From assembly GCF_034190915.1 (NCBI RefSeq), contig NW_026947484.1:190272982-190336981 (forward strand): a stretch of DNA of 64,000 nucleotides, given 5' to 3'. Below, in pieces: positions 23,498 to 35,654 of this stretch. The notes under the pieces were generated by a model. That model saw nothing but the letters and a program-made list of their open reading frames with translations, was not told the origin of the DNA and made no database searches. How positions within the stretch are numbered: position 1 is the stretch's first letter; every line of letters starts with the position of its first letter. The translations under genes were made by a program, and so were the position numbers. This DNA comes from Cavia porcellus. Lineage: Eukaryota > Chordata > Mammalia > Rodentia > Caviidae.

Positions 23498-24849
23498 GAG
23501 TAGATTTCAAATGAACAAAATGTTTTGGCCTTCAGAGGTAACATAGCTACCTGGTTATAGGATAGATGGTGAAAGCTTGGAACCCTGCCACTGGGTAGCT
23601 CTCTGGGTACAGCTAGCTGACTTTCAGTGGGAGAAGAGTTTCTGACTCCTTTTAGGGTAATCTTTGGGCCTGCAGTGACACCCAGTCATAAATGCTTCGT
23701 AATAGGGCGAGTTTATCTTCTCTAACAGAAGTGTGACATCATCAGGTCTACTCAAATTCCAGAGTGTCATTAGGCCAAAGATTATATGGATGGATGCCTA
23801 CATTCTCTTAATTATTTATCTTGAAGGAAAAAGGCACACAGATACTTGGCTTAGCATATTTAGGAAAAAAGAGTTTATTTCCATTTACTTCCCATGAGAA
23901 AGAAGAGGGTCTTTAGACTTTCCTAAGGGTTGCCTGTTGTTACTGACTTTTGGGGTGCTGGAGTCTCCGAGTGGTTTTCTAGGTTCTTCCTGTCCTGAAC
24001 TGATCAAGACAAATATACATGGTAGCAAAGTTTTTTAAGGGTAGGAAAAGAAACAGGCTCTGTAGACCTAGTTTGGACCAAGTAAAGATGGCAAAAGAAT
24101 TACAGCTTACACCGTGAGGGCAGGTCTCCATGCAGAGGGAACGCAGGGGCAGAAACAGTGTGGGCGGTCCTCAGACTGACATTAGGTCTGGACCACTGCA
24201 TCAAAAATCTGCTTCAGTTCTCTTGAGAAGTCCACGTGCAGGCTGTGGGAATTGCTCTGTGCACGTGTCCTAGGATTTGTAATTAACAGATCACACCTTT
24301 TTCTTGGCCAGTTTTGCAGTGCCCTCATTACCTGTCTCACTATGGCACAGGTCCTAGCCTCCTTCATTCTCAGCAGCTTCCTGTCCTTCTCCCTTCAGGA
24401 CGGACTTGCCCCGAACTGAGTGATTCTTCAGGAATCTGGTACTGCCTCTGTCTTGCTGTAAGACCTGCGACTCAGCCTGTGTCATTGGGTTGGGCAGAAG
24501 GTGCTTCACCCTTACATACAGTTACTCCAGCTCAGCTTTCACAGCCACACCGGGCTACCTCCTGCCAGTCATCCTCTCCAGACTACTGACTGTGACCCCT
24601 TCCTTCCTCATGGAGCCTTAACACCTAAGCATGTTTTCTGTGACTCCCTTTGTCACCTAGTAGTCTTAATTGTTTGCTTGTCTTATCTCCCCTGATAAAG
24701 ATACTTGACATGCATACTCTTCATCTAAGCTTTACAGCTGATCTTGCAGAGTGGATGTATTACCCTAAGTTAAAAATACAGAAACTGAGCCCCAGGGAAT
24801 TAATGTGGTTTGCCTTAGTCTGCTTTGTAACTTCTCAGGGCTGTCACTG

Positions 24850-25025
24850 TTGTCCTTTATTTTTTTGTGGTAGGCAATGAACGCATTGCCTTCACACTAA
24901 TCTACCTCCTCAATTCCTTTTTTATTTTGGGACAGGGCCTTGACAACTTTCTCAGGCTGAACTTGAATGTGATATCCTGCTTTAGCCTCCAGGAATCCTA
25001 AGATTATAGGAGTACATCACCACAG
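24850..25025 (-). repeat. Decayed ID and B1, reverse
   Basis: ID remnant (24855-24910) and B1 remnant (24920-25025, GGGACAGGGCCTTGACAAC ... TCCTAAGATTATAGG). Confidence 0.6.
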
Positions 25026-25173
25026 CTTGATCAAGACAAGTTTAACTTGAAAAATATAAAAGGAAACTAAAGAGTTATGGGTAGATAATAGGAAACAGAG
25101 AGGTCTTTTCAAATGAGAAGGGGACCAAAAGATATAGGGGAGAGGAAGGGTGTGAAAGAATGAAAATGGGTTA

Positions 25174-25177
<4 letters not shown>

Positions 25178-25204
<27 letters not shown>

Positions 25205-25290
25205 CCACCTTTATATAGTACATATATATTCATATATAACACATTTTCATATAACATATATAACACATTTTCATTCATTCATATATATGT
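25178..25290 (+). repeat. (CA)n microsatellite and AT-rich tract
   Basis: About 12 CA units, followed by an AT-rich stretch with two near-identical ATAACACATTTTCAT blocks. Confidence 0.9.
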
Positions 25291-25442
25291 ACCAACTCCT
25301 CACAATGAATGTAATAATTGTGTATTGCCAGTATGTAGTAGTGCAAATAATTTTTAAAGAAATGCAGCATTATAAAAATGGAAAATACAGAGCACTCACT
25401 TTAGTTTTTTCTTGTGCACATACTGATAAAAATAGGATTATA

Positions 25443-25670
25443 CTGGGGAGTTAGCTTAACAGCATAAGCGCCAGTCTTGCAAGCGTGTGGTCGTGAGTTG
25501 GATCCCTGATAACAAAACAAAATAATAATAGTAATAACAATTATTTTATTTTCTTTTTTTAATTTTTTTTTTTTTTTTTTTGGTACCAGGGATCGAACTC
25601 ATGACTGCCTGCTTGCGAGGCAGGCGCTTATGCTGCTGAGCTAAATCCCTAGCCCCATAACAATTATTTT
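25443..25670. repeat. Two ID SINEs in opposite orientations
   Basis: Forward ID at 25445-25530 and reverse ID at about 25555-25658. The second is flanked by AACAATTATTTTA on both sides (13 bp). Together they form an inverted pair. Confidence 0.85.
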
Positions 25671-25734
25671 AAAAAATAGGATTATGCCTTAGTACTACTA
25701 CATATCAATAAAAATTACTCCTTTTTATTTGCTT

Positions 25735-26668
25735 TTTTAAAACTTTATTTTAAAGAATAAAATCAAAACAAAACAATAAAGCTCATCACAATAGAACAAT
25801 GAAAGTGATACAGAACTTCAAAACAAAATTATAGGAAATCCACAATGGCTACCATAATGTCTCGTTTTTTTCAAAATAAATTTCTAGGCCAGGGATTTAG
25901 CTCAGCGATGTGTCTGCTTGGCAAATGCAAGGCCATGAGTTTGATCCCCAGCACCAAAAAAAAAAAATAGCTGTCCATATCAGACATAACAAAGTCAAAA
26001 CTAAACAACAAAACCAATCAAAACAAAAGAATGAAAGCATATTTTAGAGAGTCAAACCAAACAGAAGAAAACAGTAAACCAATCAAAACAAAACAGTGAA
26101 AGCAATACAAGATTTCAAAACAGGACAATAGGAAACCAACCATAATGCCTCCTGTTATCTTCAAAATTGCTGCCCATAACATCAGACACAATAAACCCAA
26201 ACAAAATGAAACTGATCAAAACAGAACATTAAATGAAACAGAACAGTATTGGATTTCAAAAACAAGACAAGGAAATTCCCCATACCTGCTATGCTGCATA
26301 CAGTTACCCTCTCAATAGATGGCCAGCTACCTACAAAGTCAGTAAAACAACAGAAGCTTTAAATTGTTTTGATACCTCAGATGCTATCAGCTCAGCCTGT
26401 CCTCTGAATCAGCCAGCTGCCCACTGCCCACACGAGGCGGGGTTTCTTGTCTTCCAGCCTGCGTGCAGGCTGGCCCATGAGAAAGGTGAAGTGACTTCTT
26501 GTTCTTGTTACTTCTCCCAGGCCCAACATACCTTCCGCCAACTCAGGGAAGGGCAGGTTTGGCTTGTTCTCATCCCAGAACCCGCAAGGCTTGCACTGGG
26601 TCACAGGAAGGGCAAATTGGCTTTGTGTTCTTGTTACTCCTCCCAGGCCCAACATGGCTTCTGCTCTG
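25735..26668 (-). mobile_element. Short ORF-less retroelement with GC-rich head and tandem-unit tail, copy A
   Basis: On the minus strand the order is: a GC-rich head holding two copies of a roughly 120 bp segment (each containing the CCCAGGCCCAACAT block on +, near 26517 and 26640), an ACTGACTTTG block, then degenerate tandem units of about 140 bp whose hallmark on + is TTCAAAACA...GACAATAGGAAA. It ends at an A-rich tail (poly-T near 25735). The tail units match the 3' part of the HAL1-like elements, but no ORF1 is present. A forward ID SINE (25883-25968) is inserted. The head resembles that of the element at 54436-55201. Confidence 0.6.
25883..25968 (+). repeat. ID SINE inside the short retroelement
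   Basis: Forward ID (GCCAGGGATTTAGCTCAGCG ... GAGTTTGATCCCCAGCACC) with an A tract. It splits one tandem unit between TTCAAAATA and AGCTGTCCATATC. Confidence 0.85.
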
Positions 26669-26825
26669 ATTGTTTTCTGAAAGGGTCTCGCTGTAATGGT
26701 TCAGGCTGGTCTAGAACTCACTATGTAGCAAGCTGGCCTGGAGCCTGCAGAGATCCTCTTCCCCCAGGCTCCCAAGTGTTGGGATTATAGGCATGCGCCA
26801 ACACACCTGGGTCTGCTTTTTTTTT
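26669..26825 (-). repeat. B1-like SINE
   Basis: Reverse B1 (GAAAGGGTCTCGCTGTAATG ... GTGTTGGGATTATAGGCATG). Confidence 0.85.
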
Positions 26826-26904
26826 CACCTCCCCATATTACACTATTTATTGATTGATTCAGGGTCTCACTTATCTTAACCAAATAAGCATGATTAAAAA
26901 TTCA

Positions 26905-27380
26905 GCTAAAGCCAGTCCCAGGTGTTATAATCCCAGCACTTTGTGGCTGAAGCAAGAGGATCACACATTTGAACTCAGCCTGGGCAACTTAACGATTTAG
27001 CAAGGCTGAGTCTCAAAAAAATAAAAACTATACTGAATTTTAATACTACTTTGAATTTAATGGTCATATAATATCATGTGGATAATTCTTCATTTATGCA
27101 GTGGATCCCTTTTTAATTGTTTGTTTTCTGTACTGAGAATTGAATTTAGGACCTTGTGCTTGCCCAGGCAGGCACTATGCCATTAAGCTATATCCCCAGC
27201 TTCTATATCCTTTATTGATAAGCATTTAATCCTTACTTTTTTATCTGCCATTAGAACATTGTTGCAAACTACATGAGGTGGGGTTTGCCTGTCATCTCAG
27301 CACTTGGGAGGCTGACGCAGAAAGATTGCAAGTTCAAGGCCTACCTGAATTGCATAGTTAAACCCTCTCTCAAGAAGAAA
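26905..27380. repeat. B1 (+), ID (-) and B1 (+) SINEs
   Basis: Forward B1 (26905-27020), reverse ID (27120-27205, GTACTGAGAATTGAATTTAGG ... ATTAAGCTATATCCCCAG) and forward B1 (27270-27380). Confidence 0.75.
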
Positions 27381-27537
27381 AGTGAATATTTGAATACTTG
27401 AATATTTTAGTGTATCTTATGTAAATATTTTCCTGGATAATTTTAAAAGCAAAGTTATGGTTGTATGTGTGCGTTCTGTATTTTTTTATTATATATCTGG
27501 CTCTTGCAGATGTCTGTTACTCATTAACTTTTTTAGG

Positions 27538-27622
27538 GGCCGGGGATACAGCTCAGCGGCACAGCACCTGCCTGGCAAGCACAAAGTCCCGAGTTTGATT
27601 CCCGGTACCAAAAAAAAAAAAT
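27538..27622 (+). repeat. ID SINE, CAAG-type variant
   Basis: Forward ID (GGGGCCGGGGATACAGCTCAG ... GAGTTTGATTCCCGGTACC). Its anticodon-arm region reads GCCTGGCAAGCACAAAG and does not pair, unlike the 21424 copy. Confidence 0.85.
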
Positions 27623-27799
27623 TCCATACTTTCTAATTCTTCCTTCTGCATAGCAGTGTTTCTGTTTAACAGCTTTTGTCCTGAGCATTTAGTGGGTTAC
27701 AGCAGCATATGTCTGGTATGAGGAGAAAACATAAGGAACTTGGCATTTTTTTGTCATAAGCAAAGATCTAGATGGTTTCTCTGATGTTTTATTTATTTC

Positions 27800-28320
27800 C
27801 CAGTGAAACCCTATGGTGTTTGCTCCCATGTCTTGGCTGTTGATAGTGCTGCTGTGGGCATGCATGTACAGGATCTTCAAGACCTTGCTTTCAGTTATTC
27901 TGGATATATAATGGGAAATAGGATGCTAGATTATGACACAGTTCATTTTTAGTTTAGAGGAACCACCTCTCAATTCTGCTGTTCTCCATAGCCATTGTAT
28001 CATTTCACAGCCCCGCGGTAGTGCACCAAGCATGGCAGCTTCACAGTCCACTGGCACTTGTCACTCTGTTGTTCTCTTGGACATTTTTGATATGTAGGTG
28101 CCAACCTTACAAGGCATGAGTAGTACTATGTTGTGGCTTTGATTTGCATTTTTCTGGCATTTAATGAACATCTTTTGGTATGCTTCTTGGCTATGTTTCA
28201 TCTTTGGAGACGTACCTTTCAAGTCTTTTGCTTAATTGTAAGTTCAGTTATTTCGTATTTTCTTATTAAGTTGTGGTCGAATGTATTTCTTGCTGTTGAA
28301 GAATTAAAATCAATTTATAG
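27800..28320 (-). repeat. Old LINE-1 3' end
   Basis: Reverse complement of a mammalian L1 3' region. The + strand blocks GTGGCTTTGATTTGCATTTT, CATCTTTTGGTATGCTTCTTGG and TCAAGTCTTTTGC appear in the usual order. It is 5'-truncated, diverged and non-coding. Confidence 0.7.
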
Positions 28321-29684
28321 ATAATTTATTATCTTCAGGAAAAGATGATTTCCAGCACCAGTCTTAGAATGTAGGAGTTACTCTGGATAATCCTACTGTT
28401 TGACTCTTTTTTGGGAAAATCAGGTTGACATGACTGGAAAGAGAGAGCTTGCAGCTTACAGGAACAGATGTCTTACAGGGGTGGAACATTAGTTCCAACC
28501 CGTGAGCTGGTCTGTATGTCAGACTTCAAGTCTTCACTCACAGTGTCTGATACACCTGACTTTTATTCCCGACAGCCTCCTGGAGTCCGTGTCACCTGTG
28601 ATGTGGTGCAAGGATGTGAATCTTGGAGTCAGACAGGCTTCATTTCAGAATGCTGACTCCACCAGTTTACTAGCTGTATCTTGAACAATAGAGAACATTG
28701 GCTTTCTTGTGGACACTTTTTAAACTGGGTAAATAATATTTCACAGTATTGTTTTAAGAATTTCAGTACATCAAAGTATAGTGCAAAGTGTATTCCTAGA
28801 CACGTTCTCATACCTCGTCACCTTCCAAAACGCCCCTACCTGTGTGCCCACAGCGTACACTTATCCTTGGCAGATTCTTGTATTAGTTTGTGAATTCCTT
28901 AACTTTGAACCTCTAACACCTAGCAGAGGACCAAGTTCTTAGTTAATAAATAAGTATAAGTGTGAATAAGTTGGAGGCAAGCAACAGCAAACTGTTATCT
29001 TCCATGAAGTCTGTCCTGTTAGAATGTTGGAGGTATATCATGTGTAGAATAACCTAGTTCAGTGAAAATACTTGGTTTCAGGATCCTCTTTAGCTCATAA
29101 AAGTCACTATAATCCCCAAAGCCTTTATTTACATGAACTAATTTTTATGGTCTTAGAAATTAATTTTTAAATATTGATTTTAATGTAATGATAAACCCTT
29201 GACATAGCCATGTGCCATATTTTCATGAAAAGTTACTATTTCTGGTCCTGTCCCCCCCAGGTTTTTTAAAATTTTTGAAACTTTTCTTTTTTTTTTTTTT
29301 TTAAGCTTTTCTTTTTTTATCTGACTTGAAAAATAGGTGAAACTTATTTCTGCATTCAGTCTGTTGTAATAAGTTGTTCTGGTTGAAATACATGCAGAAA
29401 ATACAGCCTCCCACAGACAAGTGGTTGAAAAGAGGGGACTTCTGAGACTTCCTCCTCTTCTGAAAGTACTTCAGGCACCAGTAATTTAGTCTGAGCTGTG
29501 GGCGTATGGTACTGAAGCCCATTAACATGTTCAGTTACTATGTTAACAGAAAATACAATGTTTTAAAGTTCAAAACAATTCACCCTCTGTAAAAGGAAAA
29601 ACATAGTGTCCACAAACTGAAGGAGGGATGGAGAAATTCTGCCTTTGGCTCTGTAAATAATCCTTTGTCACTTATTATTTGTAG

Positions 29685-29725
29685 GCTAAAAGAATCCCTC
29701 CTGAACAGGAGAGGTGGGAAGCAAC
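29685..29725 (+). other. SLC25A51: 5' UTR part of the SLC25A51 coding exon
   Basis: Follows the acceptor ending at 29684. The first in-frame ATG pair is at 29726-29731. The frame is open four codons further up, but only through a GTG at 29714. Confidence 0.55.
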
Positions 29726-30619
29726 ATGATGGGTTCAGAAGCTCATGAGAAGAGGCCACCAATCCTAGCGTCTTCTCAGCAGGACTTGTCGCCGCGCCTT
29801 GCTGGCGTGGGCGAGCTGAAGCATTACTTGTGCGGCTGCTGCGCGGCCTTCAGCAACGTGGCCATCACCTTCCCCATTCAGAAGGTCCTGTTCCGGCAGC
29901 AGCTGTACGGGCTCAGAACGCGGGCCGCGGTGCTGCAGCTGAGGCGGGATGGGCTCCGCAACCTGTACCGCGGGATCCTGCCCCCGCTGGTGCAGAAGAC
30001 CACCACCCTGGCACTGATGTTCGGGCTCTACGAGGACCTGTCCTGCCTCCTGCACAGGCATGTCAGTGCTCCAGAGTTCGCCACCCGCAGCGCGGCGGCT
30101 GTGCTTGCAGGGACGACAGAAGCCGTTTTCACTCCGCTGGAAAGAGTTCAGACACTGCTGCAGGACCACAAGCACCATGACAAATTCACAAACACTTACC
30201 AGGCCTTCAGGGCCCTGCGGTGCCACGGGATTCGGGAGTATTACCGAGGATTGGTGCCCATTCTCTTCCGGAACGGGTTCAGCAATGTGCTCTTCTTCGG
30301 CCTCCGCGGCCCCATAAAGGAGCATCTCCCTACTGCCACCACTCGCAGTGCTCATTTGGTGAATGACTTCATCTGTGGGGGGCTGCTGGGTGCCATGTTG
30401 GGGTTCTTGTTTTTTCCAGTTAATGTTGTGAAAACTCGCATACAGTCCCAGATTGGTGGGGAGTTTCCGTCTTTCTCCAAGGTTTTCAAAACGATCTGGC
30501 TGGAACGAGACAGGAAGCTGGCAAACCTCTTCAGGGGGGCCCATCTGAATTATCATCGGTCCCTCCTCTCATGGGGCATAATCAATGCGACTTACGAGTT
30601 CTTGTTAAAGATCATATGA
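29726..30619 (+). CDS. SLC25A51: Mitochondrial NAD+ transporter SLC25A51
   Basis: Mitochondrial carrier family protein that imports NAD+ across the inner membrane. The intact 297-codon frame equals the length of the human protein as I recall it. Three carrier repeats show the signature PX[D/E]XX[K/R] in its SLC25A51 form: PIQKVLFR at residues 50-57, PLERVQ at 137-142 and PVNVVKTR at 231-238, giving six predicted membrane helices. The fold lacks a presequence, as is usual for SLC25 carriers. Lys91 and Glu132, positions I recall as important for NAD+ transport in the human protein, are present. I chose ATG 29726 because mammalian orthologues start with MM followed by a [13 protein letters not shown] sequence. 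The first half of the CDS is GC-rich and CpG-rich compared with its AT-rich surroundings. The upstream island, splice acceptor and lack of a poly-A tail argue for the parent gene over a retrocopy such as SLC25A52. Confidence 0.95.
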   Translation: MMGSEAHEKRPPILASSQQDLSPRLAGVGELKHYLCGCCAAFSNVAITFPIQKVLFRQQLYGLRTRAAVLQLRRDGLRNLYRGILPPLVQKTTTLALMFGLYEDLSCLLHRHVSAPEFATRSAAAVLAGTTEAVFTPLERVQTLLQDHKHHDKFTNTYQAFRALRCHGIREYYRGLVPILFRNGFSNVLFFGLRGPIKEHLPTATTRSAHLVNDFICGGLLGAMLGFLFFPVNVVKTRIQSQIGGEFPSFSKVFKTIWLERDRKLANLFRGAHLNYHRSLLSWGIINATYEFLLKII

Positions 30620-33600
30620 CAGAGTTACCAGTGAAGTGCCATGTGTCAGCTATATAGACCTGAGCAAAGCCTGCTCTGGCTTTGACTCCAGTCGGCCCAA
30701 TACAGGTTGGTGTCATTGAGTCCACACCATGGTGGATTTATGGGCAGAGTTGTTTCCCATTAATATCAGCAAGTACAGAATAAAACATTTCAGGAGGAAA
30801 CTTCTAAATTTCTTTTTCTCTTGTTTTTAAATTTTTTGCCATGATCCAAGAGCCTCAGGCTGATGGCTGGTAAGCAGCTGTCTGTCTGATGGTCTTGCAC
30901 AGGGTACCCTCATAGCCAGGGTGATTCTTTTTCCCCTAACAGCCATTAATCCTTTTGTACTGAAGCATCAAATGGCCACAGGCAGCCAGGGAAAATGCTC
31001 TCGGGGCCCAGGACTTCTCAGGCTTACCTTGTTACTCCGTTTCTCCTCGGCTGTCAGGAGCAGTCGCAGAGGGTGGTCTTCATTTCACTCAGGCTTGTAT
31101 GTGGCAGGACACAGGCAGAAGGGAAGAGGAAAGCAGCTTATCGGATCATGCTGGAATTGTTGGTGTTAGTTTCAAAACTGGGCACCTGTTGGGGTAGCCT
31201 TAATCCAGACTTTCCTGTTGAGAGGAGTACCGCTAGTGACATTACTAATTTTGCTTTCTGCCTTTGGAAGTTTTCTCTTTCATTCTGAATGTGACCTTAA
31301 GCCTTCCAAAATATTCTTACATTAATTTTATTGCTTTCATTGCCAAAAAATGGGAGGATTTAAATTTTTTATAGGTGTTTCATCCTGGTAGGTTGCTAAT
31401 TACATATATTCCTATTCTGTCTAGCTTGATTTCTTTGAACTTTTGGCACCAGCCTACCAGAGGGCTTCGGGGGCTTTTTCCCTCTTGGGTAGTAATTTGT
31501 CATGTTTGAGCATCCTGTTTTCTTGAAACTCTATTTTTAAAAAATAAAACACCCTCTATGAGCTTTTGTCTTAAGAATCTGTTATCCCAGTTTCTCCCCC
31601 TCTTCTGGTTTCTAAACGTTATTGGAGGAGAGGGGGAAAGTTCAGCATAGCTCTTGCCCCCAGTGTCGGCTGTCTTTGATTCCTGGAAACGAAGACTCTT
31701 GCAGCATTGACATTGGGGGAACCCAGTTTTACCACTGTGTCATTGAAGTTTGGTAGTTTAAGAGCATATCGTCTAAGTAAAACCATTTGACAGGTTATGT
31801 TGGATTTTAAAGGTTCATGGTGGCCAGACAGCCTGCTTGTCCCTCATTTACAGACAGAGCTTGTCGTGGAATCAGAATAGTTTTTTTCCAGACTGGTGAA
31901 GCAAAATGACTCGCATAGCAGTTGAATAACAGGAATAATAAAATACAGAAACATTCTGGAAAAATGCTTGATGCATCTTTAAAACTCTCTGTAAATATTA
32001 ATGTACTTAAGATTGCTTCCTGCCTTCTAACAAGAAAGTACGTTTGTTTTGTAATTGCAGGAATTGAAGCCAATCCTGTCATGTGCCAGGCCAGAGTCCC
32101 ACCACCAGGCAGTGCCATCCCCTCCCCCTCTTAAGGATAGATTTCTTGTTATCATTTATTTTTTCATTTTTCTGGGTAGTTGCATGTGAATCTGTGCATA
32201 TACTGACCAAAAAATCAGGGTCTCAAATAGTTGTTTACTCAAGTTTCTGAGCAGGTGGTCCCAAGCAGCTGTTTACCTCGAAGTGTGCTGTGGCTGTTTC
32301 AGCGAAGCGAACGCCCTTTTTCCAGCTGTAAAGGGTTAGGGAGCGCAGTGAGCATCAGCAGGGTGGTAGTGAGGAGGTGAACAGCTTTACCGCAGTTCTG
32401 CGTGACAGTTTTGTGCCAGGTGTAGCAGTTATAGAGGTGAAGGTACAGATGCGAGGATTTCAGAAAACAGGTTGACACCAAATAAATTCCAGTTGTGTTC
32501 TTTGGCCTGTTGAGCTGGGACTTGAAGGGAGCTGCAGAAGTGAACCCTGGGGTCCTGGCTCCCCATTCACAGGTTAACCATGAGCACCTGCAGGCAGAGC
32601 CAGGTGCCTTCGGGGCGCAGGGGCCTCGCCCCTGTGCTGGTGTGAACTCCGCCGACCTTCAGTTCTCTGGGGCTGGCTTTTGTCTACACTCCATGCAGAG
32701 GGCAGATTTTACTTGTAAAGCACTTTGGTGAAAATTGTAAGAAAAATGCTTTGGTATTTGTCCCATCAAAGGATATGTGGCATTTAAAAACAATTATAAA
32801 TGTTTTTAGTGGTTTTTAATTCTTAAATTTGCCACTTTTTACTGTTCTTGAAGACCAAACTACAAATACATTACCAGAGATGGTTTTGTATTGTGCTATA
32901 GACTTAATTTGACAACGAAATTCAGAACTTGTAGCCAGTAGTTTTATCTGAGCTTTAAGTCAAAACGTGTGATAAGTAAGAAATTGTTTTTGCCATCAGT
33001 TTGAATTAGCATGATATATATATATATGTATATTTTTTTATCTTTTTGAGACAGGGTCTCTGTATGCAGGTCAGGCTGGCCTTGAGCTCACTTTGTAGCC
33101 CAGGCTGGTTTTGAACTTACAATGATCCTCCTGCCTCAGCCTCCCTAGTGCTGGGATTATAGGCGTGCACCACCATGCCCAGCTAGCATGGTAATAATTT
33201 ATAAAAGGCAAATCTGATAGCATAACTGTCTGAAAAGCTTTAAAGTGGTCTGTTACATATGTGGCACAGATCCGGCTCATGAGCACAAGTCCAAGTGCTC
33301 GTGGTCCTGTTCTTCATGTCTGATGCCACCAGAAATGTCATGAATGCCGTATTAACACACTTCTAGAGTGATAAAATCCCTGAGGACTGTAGCACAAACA
33401 CAGCCTTTATATTGTAACCTTGTGTCTTACTTATTTCACTTGTGGTTGGGCATAAATTTAACATTTTTTGTCTAACTAGTCATCATTCATCTTAATTTGT
33501 GGTTGGTTATATAATTACCTACTATCCATTGACCTGTGCAATAAAGTAGGATTGTGTACCTGGAATTGATTTTGGATATCTGAAGTTCTCAGGCTCAGTT

Positions 33601-33850
33601 ACAGGAGTGTCCGTGTTCAGTGTAAGGCTGTGCACACCTGTAAGACATGATGAGCAGCAGACAGGACGCGTGCAGTGGGGCCTAGCGGGCCTGCGGTGCA
33701 GAAGCCAAGCGCATGCGGCTAACACTGGCGCTGTGCAGATGGAGTACAGGGGTGAGGATTCTGGGGGCCACTGGAGAAGGGGTAAGCACTCAGACTTGTT
33801 TTCCTTTACATTGAAATATCATTTTCTCATGTACAAATAAATGCATATCA
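30620..33850 (+). other. SLC25A51: Probable SLC25A51 3' UTR with several poly(A) signals
   Basis: AATAAA occurs at 30779-30784, 31543-31548, 33540-33545 and 33836-33841. The region is almost SINE-free until 33.0 kb, as expected for transcribed 3' UTR. The distal end is uncertain. Short frames here have no recognisable product. Confidence 0.5.
33010..33190 (-). repeat. B1-like SINE
   Basis: Reverse B1 with internal duplication (GGTCAGGCTGGCCTTGAGC and TAGCCCAGGCTGG), ending GTGCTGGGATTATAGGCG. A short (TA)n run lies beside it at 33013-33030. Confidence 0.9.
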
Positions 33851-35090
33851 AAGACTTGAACATCATTCTCTCAAAACTTGTGGATTTTTAGTTTTTAGTG
33901 CTGTCTTTTGTGTAGTAAATACTTTGCCTAAATGGTCCCAAGTTGTGTGTGTGATCTCTGTATGTTCTTCTTTTGAAGTCTCATTATTAAAAGTCAGTTA
34001 CCAAACACAAAATTTTTGTTTGCTGTTTTAAGTTATGTGACTGAATCTAAATGAAGTCTCTTTAGTGTTTTGACATTAATATACTTTCTTTGGGGTAACT
34101 AGAATGAATTTTTTTGTTTTTAGCATTTCACTGAAAACATTTTATTGGCCTTGGATAGAAATGGCTCTTTACTTGGTACGACAAATGATCCCGTCGTGTC
34201 TGTGCTGGAACAAGTGCCTAGCCTCTGCTGACTATGTTTTCCTGTGGTGCAGCCTGCCTCACGCGTCCTCTCTGCAGAGTTGAAACCTGGCCTCCTCAGC
34301 ACCACATGCAAGTCCCTGCCGTAGACAGACCAGCGCTTGGGTCGTGTTTGATGTGCTGCTGGCGCCCAGAGCCACAATGTCCACGTCAGGTGTGATGCGT
34401 GCCTGTAATCCCACCACTTGGGAGGCTGAGGCTGGAGAGCTTCTGAGTAAAAGTTTCCAGTATTAGAAGTTACTTGTCCTTCATTCATATGTTCACATCT
34501 TCAGACTTTCTCCCACCTTGGCAGTCTTCCTTTCTCCTGATGCCAAAGCATCTGACAACATACCTGTGAGCTCCTCCAATACTACCCTGCTCGGTCTCCA
34601 AACCCAACGGCAGTGTTGAGGCAGACCTTACACATGCTGAGTCCCCGCTGGGCTTCGTTGCCCTGGCTCTCACAGCAGCCCCCGAGCCAGGCCTGTATGC
34701 CCTCCAGATGGCTGCCGGAAGCTCACTCCTGGAAGGACAGGAGGGGACGTAACAAGGTCCAACCCAGTTTCCACCTGGCCAGCATTACAGGGACTGCTCG
34801 GGCAGGACAGCCCTGTGCCCCGCTGACAGAGGACAGTAGACATGAAGGGAAGCAAGCCAGGTCCCAAGCTCTCATTTTGTCCGTCCTGTTTGCTGTTTTG
34901 TGGTTGGTTTATTACCACTGGCATTTTTCCTTTTCTGTGTGTGATTGTTAGTCTTTTGATAACTGCACACTATCTTGACTGTGAGCAATTCCCTGGAGAA
35001 CTTTGCAGGTAAAATAACTTACTCTTCTGCTGTCAAATGTCCCTCCCTCGGGTACTGGCTCACAGTTCTTTAAGAAACTAATTTTATTGG
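33851..35090. other. Intergenic downstream region, nothing assigned
   Basis: Contains one partial forward B1 (about 34385-34440). Open frames at 34485-34951 on both strands overlap and lack family features. Confidence 0.5.
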
Positions 35091-35654
35091 TAAACTTATA
35101 CATAATGATCACATTCACCATAGGAAATTTGTACCTATTTGTAATACATCTTTTCCCCCATTCTCCTCTCTTCCCTTCAACTCTTCTCTCCCTTTAGAAA
35201 ACTTTTCCTTCCATTCTTTTCTGCTTTTTATCCTTACTTCCTCCCTTTTGCCTCCTTGTTCCGCTTCCCGTTTGAACACGTCCTTCCTGTTTTCCAATAT
35301 CTAGCCTTTCTGCTCCTTATTTACCTGTTGGATTTCTCACACATGAGAAATGATGCAATATTTATATGTGTCTAAAGTATTTCACATAAAATTATGTTCT
35401 CAAGGTGCATCTATTTACCTAAAAAGGACTTATTTACTCTTTATGCCAATTAGTACTCCATTGTATATAAAAATCACATTTTCTTTACTCATTCATCTAT
35501 TGATGGGCATATGGGCTGTTTACAAGGTTTACCTACTATACATTGTGCTACCATAAACATAGGAGTTTATGTATATCACTGTGGTGTGATGCTTTTAACT
35601 CTCAGGAAGCTACGTAGAAGAGGAAATGTCAAATGGAATCTCTAGTTCTGTTTT

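Larger units (their letters stand above)
15138..29684 (+). other. SLC25A51: Predicted SLC25A51 intron 1 (14.5 kb)
   Basis: Bounded by the GTGAGT donor at 15138 and a pyrimidine-rich acceptor (TTATTATTTGTAG ending at 29684). The interior is SINE-dense (listed separately) with an L1 ORF2 scrap, an L1 3' end and one short retroelement. Low-repeat stretches are 15660-16440, 17090-17590, 22150-23380, 23500-24850 and 28320-29680. I see no coding exon in them. Confidence 0.5.

Noticed and set aside
26233..26790. 185-codon + strand frame
   Set aside because: It runs across the tail units and GC-rich head of a retroelement (antisense) and into a B1 SINE.
29714..29725. Upstream in-frame start for SLC25A51
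   Set aside because: It would need a GTG codon. The ATG pair at 29726 matches the start of mammalian orthologues and gives the expected 297 residues.
29765..30556. 263-codon minus-strand open frame opposite SLC25A51
   Set aside because: It is the antisense shadow of a conserved GC-rich coding sequence and has no family features.
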